Positions 49,047 to 59,494 are shown, counted from the stretch's first letter. The stretch: 64,000 nt of DNA from Pseudomonas sp. LS.1a (GCF_022533585.1 NZ_CP092827.1:1094001-1158000), one strand, 5' to 3'. The notes: generated by a model not told the origin, from the sequence alone. Program-made: numbers and translations.

Positions 49047-49601
49047 TCAAGGCCGAATCTCGATCAACGTCCCATCCCGCACCAGGTCCCACACTTCCTG
49101 CATGTCGCGGTTACGCATGGCAATGCAGCCATCGGTCCAGTCCAGGGTATGGAAGTACCACTCCGGGTACTCGTCGTTGATCGGTGTGCCATGAATCATG
49201 ATCATGCTGCCGGCACTCACCCCTTCTCGGGTGGCACGGGCGGCATCGGTGATGTTCGGGTAATTGATGTGTATGGCCAGGTTGAAGCGGTCGCTCTGCT
49301 TGCGCCAGTCCAGCCAGTACAGGCCCTCGGGGGTTTTCTTGTCGCCCTCGCGTTCCTTGGCGCCCTTGGGCTGCTTGCCCAGGGAGATGCGGTAGGTTTT
49401 CAGCGGCTCGCCACGGCTGATCAACTGCAGGCGGCGTTCGGACTTGATCACCAGCACCTTGTCGATCAGCGGCTGCATGGCCTGCTGCGAAGGCGAGGGT
49501 GTTTGCACTGCCGGCTGGGGCTTGCGGAGGATGGTCTCGGTGAAGGCCGCCTGGGACACCGAGGTAACGCAAAGGCAGAAAAGGGCAAACAACCAGCGCA
49601 T
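49047..49601 (-). CDS. L,D-transpeptidase (YkuD family)
   Basis: 184 residues with a Sec signal (cleavage near SQAA). YkuD domain from about residue 45 with the catalytic motif HGTP ... DWTDGCIAMRNRDM (Cys nucleophile, preceding His). Crosslinks peptidoglycan or attaches proteins to it in the periplasm. Convergent with gspN. Full length. Confidence 0.9.
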   Translation of the reverse strand: MRWLFALFCLCVTSVSQAAFTETILRKPQPAVQTPSPSQQAMQPLIDKVLVIKSERRLQLISRGEPLKTYRISLGKQPKGAKEREGDKKTPEGLYWLDWRKQSDRFNLAIHINYPNITDAARATREGVSAGSMIMIHGTPINDEYPEWYFHTLDWTDGCIAMRNRDMQEVWDLVRDGTLIEIRP

Positions 49602-49623
49602 GTAACGGTATCCCTGAAGGCTT

Positions 49624-50175
49624 CTAGGTAGTGGTCGAGACGTTCATCGGCGGCAGGTATTCATGGCCTATGGGGTAATGCTGCCCGATGCGGTCGCGAT
49701 AGTAGCATTCTAGTGTGCGAGTGACGGTGCGGAAAGCCAGCTCGCCCCACGGAATCTCATGTTCTTCGAACAGCCGCACTTCCAGGCTTTCGACACCGAC
49801 CGCGAAATCAAGGTCTGCCAGCTCGGCGCGGAAGAACACGTGCACCTGGTTGATGTGTGGCAGGTCGAACAGCTGGTACAGGCTCATGCTGCCGACCCGG
49901 GCGCAGGCTTCCTCGACGGTTTCGCGACGGGCGGCCTGGTCGAGGGTTTCGCCGTTTTCCATGAAACCGGCAGGCAGGGTCCAGAAGCCGCGGCGTGGCT
50001 CGATGGCGCGCCGGCACAGCAGCACCTGGCTGCGCCAGGTCGGCAACACGCCGGCGACGATGTTGGGGTTCTGGTAGTGGATGGTCTGGCAAGACTCGCA
50101 GACATACCGCAGGCGGCTGTCGCCCTCGGGGATCCGCTGAGTGACCGGCTGGCCGCACGCGCTGCAGAATTTCAT
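49624..50175 (-). CDS. NUDIX hydrolase with zinc ribbon (NudC-like small form)
   Basis: 183 residues from ATG 50173-50175. N-terminal zinc ribbon CSACG ... CESCQ, then the Nudix box GFMENGETLDQAARRETVEEAC, split here as GFMENGETLDQA and RRETVEEAC (GX5EX7REUXEE). Hydrolyses a nucleoside-diphosphate derivative; substrate unknown. Just upstream of the L,D-transpeptidase gene on the same strand; divergent from the next NUDIX gene. Confidence 0.87.
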   Translation of the reverse strand: MKFCSACGQPVTQRIPEGDSRLRYVCESCQTIHYQNPNIVAGVLPTWRSQVLLCRRAIEPRRGFWTLPAGFMENGETLDQAARRETVEEACARVGSMSLYQLFDLPHINQVHVFFRAELADLDFAVGVESLEVRLFEEHEIPWGELAFRTVTRTLECYYRDRIGQHYPIGHEYLPPMNVSTTT

Positions 50176-50299
50176 GTGTCGTTCCTTTTGCTCTGGGCTA
50201 TCTTGGCGCGCCGGCCGGGCCGCCGCAAGCGCACAGGGCTTGGGTGCTTCGCGCCTTTGGTGCATCATGCAAGACAGGCCTTGGATACGAGCGTGCGCA

Positions 50300-50899
50300 A
50301 TGCTGGACGAGCTACTTCGCCGAATGAGCAACCACCAACCCGCATCACTGGAAACCGACCGACGGTTCCCCGAAGCGGCGGTTCTTTTGCCCATTACCCG
50401 CAGCGAAGCGCCCGAACTGGTCCTGACCCTGCGCGCCAAAGGCCTGTCCACCCATGGCGGCGAAGTGGCCTTTCCCGGCGGTCGCCGCGACCCGGAAGAC
50501 CCCGACCTGGTGTTCACCGCGCTACGTGAAGCTGAAGAGGAAATCGGCTTGCCGCCCGGCCTGGTGGAAGTGATCGGCCCGCTCAGCCCGCTGATTTCGC
50601 TGCATGGCCTGAAAGTGACGCCATTCGTCGGGCTTATCCCCGATTTTGTCGAATACCGCGCCAATGATGCCGAGATCGCGGCAGTATTCACCGTGCCGCT
50701 GGAGTTCTTCCGCCAGGACCCGCGCGACCATACCCACCGTATCGATTACCAGGGGCGCAGTTGGTATGTGCCCAGCTATCGCTATGGTGAATACAAGATC
50801 TGGGGGTTGTCGGCGATCATGATCGTCGAACTGGTCAACCTGCTGTTCGATGCCGGCATCAGCCTGCACCAGCCCCCTGAGCGTCACATCGAAAACTGA
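50300..50899 (+). CDS. NUDIX hydrolase (CoA pyrophosphatase-like, NudL/YeaB)
   Basis: 199 residues from ATG 50300. CoA-binding signature and Nudix box: LSTHGGEVAFPGGRRDPED and ALREAEEEIGLPPGLVEV. This pair (LLTxRxxxLRxHxGQVxFPGG-like plus Nudix) marks CoA diphosphatases; the Q of GQV is E here. Divergent from the other NUDIX gene, 44 bases ahead of the carbonic-anhydrase-like gene. Confidence 0.87.
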   Translation: MLDELLRRMSNHQPASLETDRRFPEAAVLLPITRSEAPELVLTLRAKGLSTHGGEVAFPGGRRDPEDPDLVFTALREAEEEIGLPPGLVEVIGPLSPLISLHGLKVTPFVGLIPDFVEYRANDAEIAAVFTVPLEFFRQDPRDHTHRIDYQGRSWYVPSYRYGEYKIWGLSAIMIVELVNLLFDAGISLHQPPERHIEN

Positions 50900-50943
50900 G
50901 CGGGGCCAACCCCGTCGTCTGCGTTGCAGCCTGAGGAGCAAGC

Positions 50944-51468
50944 ATGAAATACCGCCTGGGCGACCTGCGGGTCGAGAGCCACCCCACCAGTTGGGCCGCA
51001 CCCAACGCCACGCTGATCGGCAAGGTGCGCCTGCAGGCCAATGCCAGCGTGTGGTTTGGCGCGGTGCTGCGCGGGGACAACGAGCTGATCGACATTGGCG
51101 AGGGCAGCAACGTGCAGGATGGCACGGTGATGCACACCGACATGGGGTCGCCGCTGACCTTGGGCAAGGGCGTGACCGTTGGCCACAACGCCATGCTGCA
51201 TGGCTGCACGGTGGGCGACTACAGCCTGGTCGGTATCAACGCGGTGATCCTCAATGGCGCGCGTATCGGCAAGCACTGCATCATCGGCGCCAATGCGTTG
51301 ATTGCAGAAGGCAAGGAGATTCCCGACGGTTCACTGGTGATGGGCTCGCCGGGCAAGGTGGTGCGTGAGCTGACCGAACAGCAAAAGCGCATGCTCGAAG
51401 CCAGTGCTGCGCATTACGTGCACAATGCCCAGCGTTATGCACGGGAGTTGGTGGTTGACGATGAGTGA
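50944..51468 (+). CDS. Gamma-carbonic-anhydrase-like protein (YrdA/PaaY family)
   Basis: 174 residues, left-handed beta-helix of hexapeptide repeats ([21 protein letters not shown] start). Metal ligands VMHTD and GHNAMLHG (three His) are in place. Zinc/iron carbonic-anhydrase or thioesterase activity possible. Overlaps the next gene by eight bases. Confidence 0.88.
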   Translation: MKYRLGDLRVESHPTSWAAPNATLIGKVRLQANASVWFGAVLRGDNELIDIGEGSNVQDGTVMHTDMGSPLTLGKGVTVGHNAMLHGCTVGDYSLVGINAVILNGARIGKHCIIGANALIAEGKEIPDGSLVMGSPGKVVRELTEQQKRMLEASAAHYVHNAQRYARELVVDDE

Positions 51469-51655
51469 TGTCGTAGAGCGGCCGGTGGCCTCGCCGTGCG
51501 TGAGCATCTGTGCACTGGACGAGCAGGATATCTGCACCGGTTGCCAGCGTAGCGTGGCGGAAATCAGCCGCTGGGGGCGGATGGACAACGACGAGCGCCG
51601 CGCGGTGCTCAGGCGTTGCCATGAAAGGGCAGTGGAGGCCGGCCTCATCCTGTAG
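51461..51655 (+). CDS. DUF1289 small cysteine protein
   Basis: 64 residues from ATG 51461 inside the end of the preceding gene. Four-Cys pattern [24 protein letters not shown] followed by W-G-RM-x-x-x-ER is the DUF1289 signature. Possibly a metal-binding regulator; function unknown. Confidence 0.83.
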   Translation: MSDVVERPVASPCVSICALDEQDICTGCQRSVAEISRWGRMDNDERRAVLRRCHERAVEAGLIL

Positions 51656-51666
51656 GCTGACGCGCC

Positions 51667-51823
51667 CCCCTGTGGGAGCGGGTTCACCCGCGAACACCGG
51701 CGCAGCCGGTGCCATCCACCGTGTTGGATTCTTCGCGGGTGAACCCGCTCCCACAGGCATTGCGCAGCCTTCAAAGCTGATGTTGTACCGATGGGGCGGG
51801 TTTACCCACGAACAAGCCAGCGG
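51667..51823. repeat. REP cluster (pair plus degenerate third unit)
   Basis: Inverted pair 51667-51758 of the GGTTCACCCGCGAACACCGG subtype, then a diverged unit (ATGGGGCGGGTTTACCCACG) at 51790-51810. Confidence 0.8.
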
Positions 51824-51856
51824 TAATCTGTGCGGCTTGCCCACAGACTACCCGCC

Positions 51857-52324
51857 ATGTTCTATCTGATTGCCTACATCAGCAGCGTAGTGCTGATCAA
51901 CTACGCCTTCTCCAGCGCGCCGCACCTGGACATCATCTGGTCCGCCTGGGGCGGCCTGGTGTTCATCCTGCGCGACATGGTGCAGACCCGTTTCGGCCAT
52001 GGTGCACTGGTCGCCATGCTGGTGGCGCTGGTGCTGTCCTATGTCACCTCGGAACCGGCCATCGCCCTGGCCAGTGCCACCGCGTTCTTCATTTCCGAAC
52101 TGATCGACTGGCTGGTGTTCAGCATTACCCGCCGACCGCTGCGCGACCGCCTGTGGCTGAGCTCGGCACTGAGCATCCCGGTCGACACCTTCATCTTCTT
52201 CGGCATGATCGGTGCCCTGACCCCAGCCGTGATCGGCACCGCCATGGCCTCGAAATTCGCCGGTGTCACCGCCGTGTGGCTGGCCATGGCATTTCGCGCC
52301 CGGCGGGCCGCCGTGGCGGGTTGA
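51857..52324 (+). CDS. VUT-family membrane protein (queuosine-precursor transporter-like)
   Basis: 155 residues from ATG 51857 with four to five membrane segments (FYLIAYISSVVLINYAF; MLVALVLSYVTSEPAIALAS; PVDTFIFFGMIGAL). Motif FFISELIDWLVF with charged residues in a helix is typical of the VUT/YhhQ family (PF02592). Shorter than YhhQ. Transport of preQ0/preQ1 is a possibility only. Confidence 0.75.
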   Translation: MFYLIAYISSVVLINYAFSSAPHLDIIWSAWGGLVFILRDMVQTRFGHGALVAMLVALVLSYVTSEPAIALASATAFFISELIDWLVFSITRRPLRDRLWLSSALSIPVDTFIFFGMIGALTPAVIGTAMASKFAGVTAVWLAMAFRARRAAVAG

Positions 52325-52329
52325 TGGTG

Positions 52330-52335
52330 TAGAAT
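52330..52335 (+). promoter_or_regulatory. Putative -10 of purT
   Basis: TAGAAT 65 bases before the purT ATG; no good -35 recognised. Confidence 0.35.
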
Positions 52336-52400
52336 AGCGGTCCTTTTTCAGCGGGCGGCGCCAAGCCTGGTGCGGCCCCGGACGCCTTCGAGGACCTGAA

Positions 52401-53582
52401 ATGACCCGTATCGGAACCCCCTTGTCGCCCACCGCGACCCGTGTACTGCTCTGCGGCTGTGGCGAGCTGGGCAAGGAAGTGGTGATCGAGCTGCAGCGCC
52501 TGGGCGTCGAAGTGATCGCCGTCGACCGCTACGCCAATGCCCCGGCAATGCAGGTGGCGCACCGCAGCCACGTGGTCAACATGCTCGATGGCGTGGCCCT
52601 GCGCGCCGTGATCGAGGCCGAAAAACCGCACTACATCGTCCCTGAAATCGAAGCCATCGCCACCGCCACCCTGGTCGAGCTGGAAAACGAAGGTTTCAAC
52701 GTGGTGCCGACCGCCCGCGCCACCCAGCTGACCATGAACCGCGAAGGCATCCGCCGCCTGGCCGCCGAAGAGCTTGACCTGCCAACCTCGCCATACCACT
52801 TCGCCGACACCTACGAAGACTACGCCAAGGCCGTGGCCGATGTCGGCTACCCGTGCGTGGTCAAACCGGTGATGAGCTCGTCGGGCAAGGGCCAGAGCCT
52901 GCTGCGCAGCGATGCCGACCTGCAGAAGTCGTGGGACTACGCCCAGGAAGGCGGCCGCGCCGGCAAGGGCCGGGTCATCGTCGAGGGCTTCATCGATTTC
53001 GAATACGAAATCACCCTGCTGACCGTGCGCCACGTCGGCGGTACCACCTTCCTCGAGCCAGTCGGCCACCGCCAGGAGAAGGGTGACTACCAGGAGTCGT
53101 GGCAGCCGCAGGCCATGAGCCCGAAGGCACTGGCCGAGTCGCAGCGGGTGGCCAAGGCGGTCACCGATGCCCTGGGCGGTCGTGGCCTGTTTGGCGTGGA
53201 ACTGTTCGTGAAGGGCGACCAGGTGTGGTTCAGCGAAGTCTCGCCACGCCCGCATGACACCGGCCTGGTGACCCTGATTTCCCAGGACCTGTCGCAGTTT
53301 GCCCTGCATGCCCGTGCCATTCTTGGCCTGCCGATTCCGGCCGTGCGCCAGTTCGGCCCGTCGGCGTCGGCGGTGATCTTGCCTGAGGGGCAGTCGCAGC
53401 AGACCAGCTTTGCCAACCTGGGCGCTGCCTTGAGCGAGCCGGATACCGCCATTCGCCTGTTCGGCAAGCCGGAAATCAACGGTACCCGCCGCATGGGCGT
53501 GTGCCTGGCGCGTGACGAGTCGGTCGAATTGGCGCGGGCCAAGGCGACCCGTGCTGCGCAGGCGGTCAAGGTCGAGTTCTGA
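52401..53582 (+). CDS. purT: Formate-dependent phosphoribosylglycinamide formyltransferase PurT
   Basis: 393 residues. ATP-grasp enzyme: N-terminal [24 protein letters not shown] (ATP loop), [15 protein letters not shown], and [27 protein letters not shown] with metal ligands. Uses formate and ATP to make formyl-GAR, alternative to PurN. Full length. Confidence 0.96.
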   Translation: MTRIGTPLSPTATRVLLCGCGELGKEVVIELQRLGVEVIAVDRYANAPAMQVAHRSHVVNMLDGVALRAVIEAEKPHYIVPEIEAIATATLVELENEGFNVVPTARATQLTMNREGIRRLAAEELDLPTSPYHFADTYEDYAKAVADVGYPCVVKPVMSSSGKGQSLLRSDADLQKSWDYAQEGGRAGKGRVIVEGFIDFEYEITLLTVRHVGGTTFLEPVGHRQEKGDYQESWQPQAMSPKALAESQRVAKAVTDALGGRGLFGVELFVKGDQVWFSEVSPRPHDTGLVTLISQDLSQFALHARAILGLPIPAVRQFGPSASAVILPEGQSQQTSFANLGAALSEPDTAIRLFGKPEINGTRRMGVCLARDESVELARAKATRAAQAVKVEF

Positions 53583-53589
53583 TCCGATC

Positions 53590-53690
53590 GGGGCTGCGTT
53601 GCAGCCCTTCGCGGGCACGCCCGCTCCCACAGGTTTCGGCGCTACCCCTGTGGGAGCGGGCGTGCCCGCGAAGGGCCGCAACGCGGCCCC
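53590..53690. repeat. BIME with extended arms after purT
   Basis: GGGGCTGCGTTGCAGCCC outer hairpin plus opposed REP cores GCGGGCACGCCCGCTCCCAC and inverse, ending GCGGCCCC. Separates convergent purT and MFS genes. Confidence 0.82.
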
Positions 53691-53696
53691 AATTAC

Positions 53697-54998
53697 TTAC
53701 AGCTGCGTATTGCGGGTCTCTTTCAGGCACAGTACGGCAATCAAGCTGATCACCGCCGCCGCCGATACATATCCCCCCACCCAACTTAACCCACCCATGC
53801 TCACCAGCTTCTGGGCAAAGAACGGTGCCGCCGAGGCCCCGACGATGCCGCCCAGGTTATACGCCGCCGAAGCGCCGGTATAACGCACGTGAGTCGGGAA
53901 CAGTTCAGGCAGCAGTGCCCCCATCGGCGCAAAGGTCACGCCCATCAGGAACAGCTCGATGGCCAGAAACAGCGCCACGCCTGCGGTCGACCCCGAAGTC
54001 AGCAGCGGTTCCATGGCAAAGCCCGAGGCTACCGCCAGCAGGCCGCCGACGATCAGCACCGGTTTGCGCCCGTAGCGGTCGCTGAGCCAGGCCGACAGTG
54101 GTGTGGCCAGGGCCATGAACACCACCGCGAAGCACAGCAGGCCAAGGAACGTCTCGCGGCTGTAGCCCAGCGTGGTCACGCCATAGCTCAGCGAGAATAC
54201 CGTGGAGATGTAGAACAGCGCGTAGCACACCACCATCGCCGCTGCGCCCAGCAGGGTCTGCAGCCAGTATCTGGAAAACAGGTCGACCACCGGCATTTTC
54301 ACCCGCTCGTGGCGGGCCACGGCCTTGGCGAACACCGGGCTTTCTTCAAGCTTCAGGCGCACATACAGGCCCACCAGTACCAGCGCGGCGCTGAGCAGGA
54401 ACGGAATGCGCCAGCCCCACTCGCGGAACTGCTCGTCGCTGAGCACCAGGGCCAGGGTCAGGAACAGGCCGTTGGCGGCCAAAAAGCCGATCGACGGGCC
54501 CAACTGCGGGAACATGCCGAACCAGGCTCGCTTGCCTTCCGGCGCGTTCTCGGTGGCCAGCAAGGCCGCACCACCCCATTCGCCGCCCAGGCCCAGGCCT
54601 TGGCCAAAACGCAGCAGGCAGAGGATGATCGGCGCCCATACACCAATGCTGTCGTAGCCCGGCAGCACGCCGATGGCCGTCGTGGATACGCCCATCAGCA
54701 GCAGTGAGGCGACCAGGGTCGACTTGCGGCCGATACGGTCGCCAAAGTGGCCGAACAGTGCCGAGCCCAGCGGGCGGGCGAGGAAGGCGATGCCGAAGGT
54801 AAGAAAGGCCGCCAGCATCTGCGCAGTGCCCGACCCGGACGGGAAGAACACCGGGCCGATCACCAGTGCAGCGGCGGTGGCGTAGACGTAGAAATCGTAG
54901 AACTCGATGGCGGTGCCGATGAAGCTGGCGGTGGCTACCCGCGCGGGCGAGTTGACCGGCGCGGCAGGCGCTTCGGCATAGGTGCTGCTGATTGTCAT
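53697..54998 (-). CDS. MFS transporter, metabolite:H+ symporter (MHS) family
   Basis: 433 residues from ATG 54996-54998. Twelve membrane segments, MFS loop motifs FGHFGDRIGRKSTLV (between TM2/3) and LSDRYGRKPVLI (TM8/9), and the MHS-type start IGTAIEFYDFYVYATAAALV, split as IGTAIEFYDF and YVYATAAAL. Proton-coupled uptake of small organic acids such as citrate, ketoglutarate or shikimate; substrate unknown. An upstream extension of 20 codons is not family-like. Confidence 0.87.
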   Translation of the reverse strand: MTISSTYAEAPAAPVNSPARVATASFIGTAIEFYDFYVYATAAALVIGPVFFPSGSGTAQMLAAFLTFGIAFLARPLGSALFGHFGDRIGRKSTLVASLLLMGVSTTAIGVLPGYDSIGVWAPIILCLLRFGQGLGLGGEWGGAALLATENAPEGKRAWFGMFPQLGPSIGFLAANGLFLTLALVLSDEQFREWGWRIPFLLSAALVLVGLYVRLKLEESPVFAKAVARHERVKMPVVDLFSRYWLQTLLGAAAMVVCYALFYISTVFSLSYGVTTLGYSRETFLGLLCFAVVFMALATPLSAWLSDRYGRKPVLIVGGLLAVASGFAMEPLLTSGSTAGVALFLAIELFLMGVTFAPMGALLPELFPTHVRYTGASAAYNLGGIVGASAAPFFAQKLVSMGGLSWVGGYVSAAAVISLIAVLCLKETRNTQL

Positions 54999-55258
54999 TA
55001 AGTAGGTCCCTAACAGTCTGGTCCAGCTCCATGGGCGTGCGAGGCAAAAGGCAAGCACCGCTGCGTGGACGCGGGAGCGTTTTGTTGTTGTGTGCGCCCG
55101 ACTGACGATAGCCCAAGGGGGATAGGGGCGGGGGCGGGCACTGTTCGGGGTGTTGAAGCAGGACCGCAGGGCGTGTCAGTGGAGCGGACTGGCCGTGGGG
55201 CGCCGGGTGCGGGTAGCAGGCGGGACGGCGGGGCTGGGTAAGCGTGACCCGAGTATAG

Positions 55259-56464
55259 CTATCGGGTCACGGTCCACACCAGTACCTTGCTGGCACAATT
55301 GTCCTCTGTTTCGAGGATTTCCAGGCGATAGCGGCCGATCTTCAGGCAAACGGCGCTTTCCGGGATGCTTTCCAGCGCCTCGGTGACCAGCCCGTTGAGG
55401 GTTTTCGGCCCGCCGTCGCAGGGCAGGTGCCAGCCCAGGCTGCGGTTGATTTCGCGTAGCGAAGCGGTGCCGTCGATGACGAAGGTGCCATCGGGCTGCG
55501 GGTGCACATGGGGGTTGACCAAACTGTGTTCATCCTCGAACTCGCCAACGATCTCTTCGAGGATGTCTTCCAGGGTGACGATGCCCAGCACTTCGCCGTA
55601 CTCGTCCACCACCACGCCCAGGCGGCGCTGCTGCTTGTGGAAGTTCAGCAGCTGCATTTGCAGGGGCGTGCTCTCCGGCACGAAATAGGGCTCGTAGCAG
55701 GCGCCGAGCAGCGTCTCCAGGGTCAGCTCGGCCTTGGGCAGCAGGTGGCTGATCAGCTTGGTGTTGAGGATCGCTTCAACCTGGTTGATGTCGCTGTGGT
55801 ACACCGGCAGGCGGGTGTGGCGGCTGACGATCAGTTGCTCGATGATGCGCTCGATCGGCTCGTCGAGGCTGATGCCGTCCACTTCGTTGCGCGGTACCAG
55901 GATGTCGTTGACGGTCATCTTGTCCAGTGACTGCAGGCCGTCGAGCAGGCCGTGGCGCGGCGCTTCGTGTTCCTCGTCCTCGTCGAACTCGTCGGCTTCC
56001 TGCGGGTGCAGGGCCACGGCCGTGGGTTGCACGCGGAACGGACGCAGGATCAGCTTGGCAACGCCATCCAGCAGGCAGGCCAGTGGTTGCAGCAGGGTGA
56101 GGGGCACTTTCAGCAGGCTGGCGCCGAGGCTGACGAACGCCTGCGGGTTGCGCCGGGCCAGGCGCCGCGGCAGGTATTCGGCGAACACCAGCAAGGTGAG
56201 GGTGGCGGCCAGCCCGGCCAGCCAGAAGCCGTGTTCGCCGCTATGGCGCTGGCCGACCAGGCAGGCCAGGCCCAGCACCAGCAGCTTGCCCAGGCTGGCG
56301 CACAGCACCAGGGCCTGGGCCGGCAGCACGGGCTGGCCGTCCTCGCCGGCGCGCAGCGCGCCATTGAGTTGCAGGCGGGCGGCATCCACCGCAGTGAATA
56401 GCGACGACCACAACAGCGCCAGTGCCAGGGTGCCGAATAGCGGTGCGTACGGCAGGGTATCCAT
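55259..56464 (-). CDS. CNNM/CorC-type membrane protein (DUF21-CBS-CorC)
   Basis: 401 residues. N-terminal DUF21 domain of three to four helices (residues 1-140), two CBS domains (MTVNDILVPRNEVDGISL; ETLLGACYEPYFVPES), then a CorC_HlyC domain ending the protein (VNPHVHPQPDGTFVIDG). Linked to magnesium/cobalt or Na+ handling. Ten bases before the CcsA-like gene in transcript order, probably one operon. Confidence 0.87.
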   Translation of the reverse strand: MDTLPYAPLFGTLALALLWSSLFTAVDAARLQLNGALRAGEDGQPVLPAQALVLCASLGKLLVLGLACLVGQRHSGEHGFWLAGLAATLTLLVFAEYLPRRLARRNPQAFVSLGASLLKVPLTLLQPLACLLDGVAKLILRPFRVQPTAVALHPQEADEFDEDEEHEAPRHGLLDGLQSLDKMTVNDILVPRNEVDGISLDEPIERIIEQLIVSRHTRLPVYHSDINQVEAILNTKLISHLLPKAELTLETLLGACYEPYFVPESTPLQMQLLNFHKQQRRLGVVVDEYGEVLGIVTLEDILEEIVGEFEDEHSLVNPHVHPQPDGTFVIDGTASLREINRSLGWHLPCDGGPKTLNGLVTEALESIPESAVCLKIGRYRLEILETEDNCASKVLVWTVTR

Positions 56465-56473
56465 GGGCGGCCG

Positions 56474-57283
56474 TCAGATATGCAGGATGAATTCGCGAAC
56501 CAGCTTGCTGCCGAAATAGGCCAGCATCAGCAGGCAGAAACCGGCCAGCGTCCAGCGGATGGCCTTGTGGCCACGCCAGCCCAGGCGGGTGCGGCCCCAC
56601 AACAGTACGCTGAACACTACCCAGGCGACACAGGCCAGCAGGGTCTTGTGTGCCAGGTGCTGGGCGAACAGGTTGTCGAGGAACAGCCAGCCGGAGATCA
56701 GCGACAGCGACAGCAGGCACCAGCCGGCCCAGAGGAAGCCGAACAGCAGGCTTTCCATGGTTTGCAGCGGCGGGAAGTTGCGGATCAGCCCGGACGGGTG
56801 CTTGTTCTTCAACTGGCGGTCCTGCAGCAGCAACAACAGCGCCTGGAACACCGCGATGGTGAACAGCCCGTAGGCCAGGATCGACAGCAGGATATGCGCG
56901 AGGATGCCCGGCTCTTCGTTTACCAGCGGTACCGTGCCAGGGGGCGCGAACTGGGCCAGCAGCGCAGTCACCGCACCCAGCGGGAACAGCAGCACCAGCA
57001 GGTTCTCCACGGGTATGCGCAAGCAGGCCAGCAGGGTCAGGGCGATGACCGCCACGGCGATCAGGCTGGCGGCACTGAAGAAGTCCAGGCTCAGGCCCAG
57101 CGGGGTGATCAGCTGGAAGAACAGCGCACCGGCCTGGGCGAGCACCGCGAAGGCACCCAGCAGGGCAAGCAGGCGCTTGTCGGCCTTGCGGTTACGGGCA
57201 AGGTAGGAACCCTGGTAGATGGCCGCGGCTATATATAGGCCGGCGGCGATCAGGTTGGGGAGGAGGCTGGGTGAGGAGAACAT
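56474..57283 (-). CDS. Inner-membrane CcsA/YpjD-like protein
   Basis: 269 residues, eight predicted membrane segments, with the CcsA/cytochrome c assembly motif GWCLLSLSLISGW and His residues (ILAHILLSILAYGLF; HLAHKTLL). Possible haem handling. It is upstream of the CorC-like gene and divergent from ffh; this pairing is common in pseudomonads. Confidence 0.83.
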   Translation of the reverse strand: MFSSPSLLPNLIAAGLYIAAAIYQGSYLARNRKADKRLLALLGAFAVLAQAGALFFQLITPLGLSLDFFSAASLIAVAVIALTLLACLRIPVENLLVLLFPLGAVTALLAQFAPPGTVPLVNEEPGILAHILLSILAYGLFTIAVFQALLLLLQDRQLKNKHPSGLIRNFPPLQTMESLLFGFLWAGWCLLSLSLISGWLFLDNLFAQHLAHKTLLACVAWVVFSVLLWGRTRLGWRGHKAIRWTLAGFCLLMLAYFGSKLVREFILHI

Positions 57284-57366
57284 AAGTCCTGGTTGGCGAG
57301 CCTTAAAGAGACGGAGTTTGGCATAGATCGCGCTGGTCTAGGAAGACTGGCAGGCTGCGGTGCGGT

Positions 57367-57461
57367 ATTCGCGGGTGAACCCGCTCCCACAGGTATGGCG
57401 CCGGTTTCGAATGGGGTGGGGACCCTGTGGGAGCGGGTTCACCCGCGAAGAGGCCGGCACA
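57367..57461. repeat. BIME: inverted REP pair upstream of ffh
   Basis: Opposed GCGGGTGAACCCGCTCCCAC cores. Together with the ffh promoter it accounts for the 323-base gap 57284-57606. Confidence 0.85.
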
Positions 57462-57516
57462 GCCACCGATTATCTACCATACCGCCGCCAAGGTGTGCGC
57501 CGCCGTCGCACTTCGC

Positions 57517-57522
57517 TATAAT
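57517..57522 (+). promoter_or_regulatory. -10 element of ffh promoter
   Basis: Perfect TATAAT, 85 bases before the ffh ATG; -35 is not well conserved. Confidence 0.6.
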
Positions 57523-57606
57523 CGCCGCCTTGCTGTGCCCGGCGGGTATGCATTCCCCCTGGGCGCCTGACAAACCTCGGCTTTTACTGGGCCTGAAAGG
57601 ATCACC

Positions 57607-58983
57607 ATGTTCGAAAACCTGACCGACCGCCTGTCACAGACGCTGCGCCATGTCACCGGCAAGGCCAAGCTGACCGAAGACAACATCAAGGACACGCTGC
57701 GCGAAGTGCGCATGGCCCTGCTCGAGGCCGACGTTGCCCTGCCGGTGGTCAAGGATTTCGTCAACAGCGTCAAGGACCGTGCAGTCGGCACCGAAGTGTC
57801 GCGCAGCCTGACCCCTGGCCAGGCGTTCGTGAAGATCGTCCAGGCCGAGCTGGAAAGCCTTATGGGCGCGGCCAATGAAGACCTCGCGCTGAACGCCGCC
57901 CCGCCCGCCGTGGTGCTGATGGCCGGCCTGCAGGGCGCCGGTAAGACCACCACCGCCGGCAAGCTGGCGCGCTTCCTCAAGGAGCGCAAGAAAAAGAGCG
58001 TGATGGTAGTGTCCGCCGACGTCTACCGCCCGGCGGCGATCAAGCAGCTGGAAACCCTGGCCAACGACATCGGTGTCACCTTCTTCCCGTCCGACATCAG
58101 CCAGAAGCCGGTGGCCATCGCTGAAGCGGCCATCCGCGAAGCCAAGCTGAAGTTCATCGATGTGGTCATCGTCGACACCGCCGGCCGTCTGCACATCGAC
58201 GCCGACATGATGGACGAGATCAAGGCGCTGCACGCCGCGGTCAAGCCGATCGAGACCCTGTTCGTGGTCGACGCCATGACCGGCCAGGACGCCGCCAACA
58301 CCGCCAAGGCGTTTGGCGAGGCGCTGCCGCTGACCGGCGTGGTGCTGACCAAGGTCGACGGTGACGCCCGTGGCGGTGCCGCGCTGTCGGTGCGTGCCAT
58401 CACCGGCAAGCCGATCAAGTTCATCGGTATGGGCGAGAAGACCGAAGCCCTCGAACCATTCCACCCCGACCGTGTCGCCTCGCGCATCCTCGGCATGGGT
58501 GACGTGCTCAGCCTGATCGAGCAGGCCGAGCAGAACATCGACAAGGCCAAGGCCGACAAGCTGGCCAAGAAGCTGAAGAAGGGCAAGGGCTTCGACCTCG
58601 AAGACTTCCGCGATCAGCTGCAGCAGATGAAGAACATGGGCGGCCTCGGCGGCCTGATGGACAAGCTGCCGAGCATCGGCGGGGTCAACCTGTCGCAGAT
58701 GGGCAACGCCCAGGGCGCGGCCGAGAAGCAGTTCAAGCAGATGGAAGCGATCATCAACTCCATGACCCCGGCCGAGCGCCGTGATCCAGAGTTGATCAGC
58801 GGCTCGCGCAAGCGCCGTATCGCCATCGGTTCCGGCACCCAGGTGCAGGACGTCGGCCGCCTGATCAAGCAGCACAAGCAAATGCAGAAGATGATGAAGA
58901 AATTCTCCGCCAAGGGCGGCATGGCCAAGATGATGCGCGGCCTGGGCGGGATGCTGCCGGGCGGCGGCATGCCGAAGCTGTAA
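57607..58983 (+). CDS. ffh: Signal recognition particle protein Ffh
   Basis: 458 residues. N domain ([14 protein letters not shown]), G domain with [11 protein letters not shown]-loop, [22 protein letters not shown]; methionine-rich M domain from about residue 300 ([26 protein letters not shown]) binding 4.5S RNA. Targets nascent membrane proteins. Normal length. Confidence 0.97.
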   Translation: MFENLTDRLSQTLRHVTGKAKLTEDNIKDTLREVRMALLEADVALPVVKDFVNSVKDRAVGTEVSRSLTPGQAFVKIVQAELESLMGAANEDLALNAAPPAVVLMAGLQGAGKTTTAGKLARFLKERKKKSVMVVSADVYRPAAIKQLETLANDIGVTFFPSDISQKPVAIAEAAIREAKLKFIDVVIVDTAGRLHIDADMMDEIKALHAAVKPIETLFVVDAMTGQDAANTAKAFGEALPLTGVVLTKVDGDARGGAALSVRAITGKPIKFIGMGEKTEALEPFHPDRVASRILGMGDVLSLIEQAEQNIDKAKADKLAKKLKKGKGFDLEDFRDQLQQMKNMGGLGGLMDKLPSIGGVNLSQMGNAQGAAEKQFKQMEAIINSMTPAERRDPELISGSRKRRIAIGSGTQVQDVGRLIKQHKQMQKMMKKFSAKGGMAKMMRGLGGMLPGGGMPKL

Positions 58984-59115
58984 CCCCTATTCCGGGTGCC
59001 TGCCGTTCGTCCGGCAGGCGCCCAGAACCCCCGCTGTGGCGGGGCAATGGCCGCGGATTTCGCGGCTCAACCGGCAGATCTGGACGGCAGGGCAGGGCCT
59101 TGCCGAAAAAGTCAT

Positions 59116-59144
59116 TTGCAAATGTCCGTGTATTCCCCGAGAAT
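59116..59144 (+). promoter_or_regulatory. rpsP operon promoter
   Basis: TTGCAA (59116-59121), 17-base spacer, GAGAAT (59139-59144), about 100 bases before rpsP. Confidence 0.5.
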
Positions 59145-59242
59145 ATGCGGCCTTTTGGGCACCCGTGTGCCTATTTGGCATTCAGATTTGCAGTACCAGC
59201 TGCTGTATCAACTGCAGCACCGACTATAGGAACGATGTTCAC

Positions 59243-59494
59243 ATGGTAACCATTCGTCTGGCCCGTGGCGGCTCGAAAAAGCGCCCATTCTACCACCTGA
59301 CCGTGACCAACTCGCGTAACGCCCGTGACGGCCGTTTCGTTGAGCGCGTAGGTTTCTTCAACCCGATCGCTGCTGGCGCCGAAGTCAAGCTGTCGGTCAA
59401 CCAAGAGCGCGTCAACTACTGGCTGAGCCAGGGTGCACAGCCGTCTGAGCGCGTTGCTCAGCTGCTGAAGGACGCTGCCAAGGCTGCTGCCTGA
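59243..59494 (+). CDS. rpsP: 30S ribosomal protein S16
   Basis: 83 residues from ATG 59243. [19 protein letters not shown] start and FNPIAAG are S16 hallmarks. First gene of rpsP-rimM-trmD-rplS, the conserved gammaproteobacterial operon. Confidence 0.97.
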   Translation: MVTIRLARGGSKKRPFYHLTVTNSRNARDGRFVERVGFFNPIAAGAEVKLSVNQERVNYWLSQGAQPSERVAQLLKDAAKAAA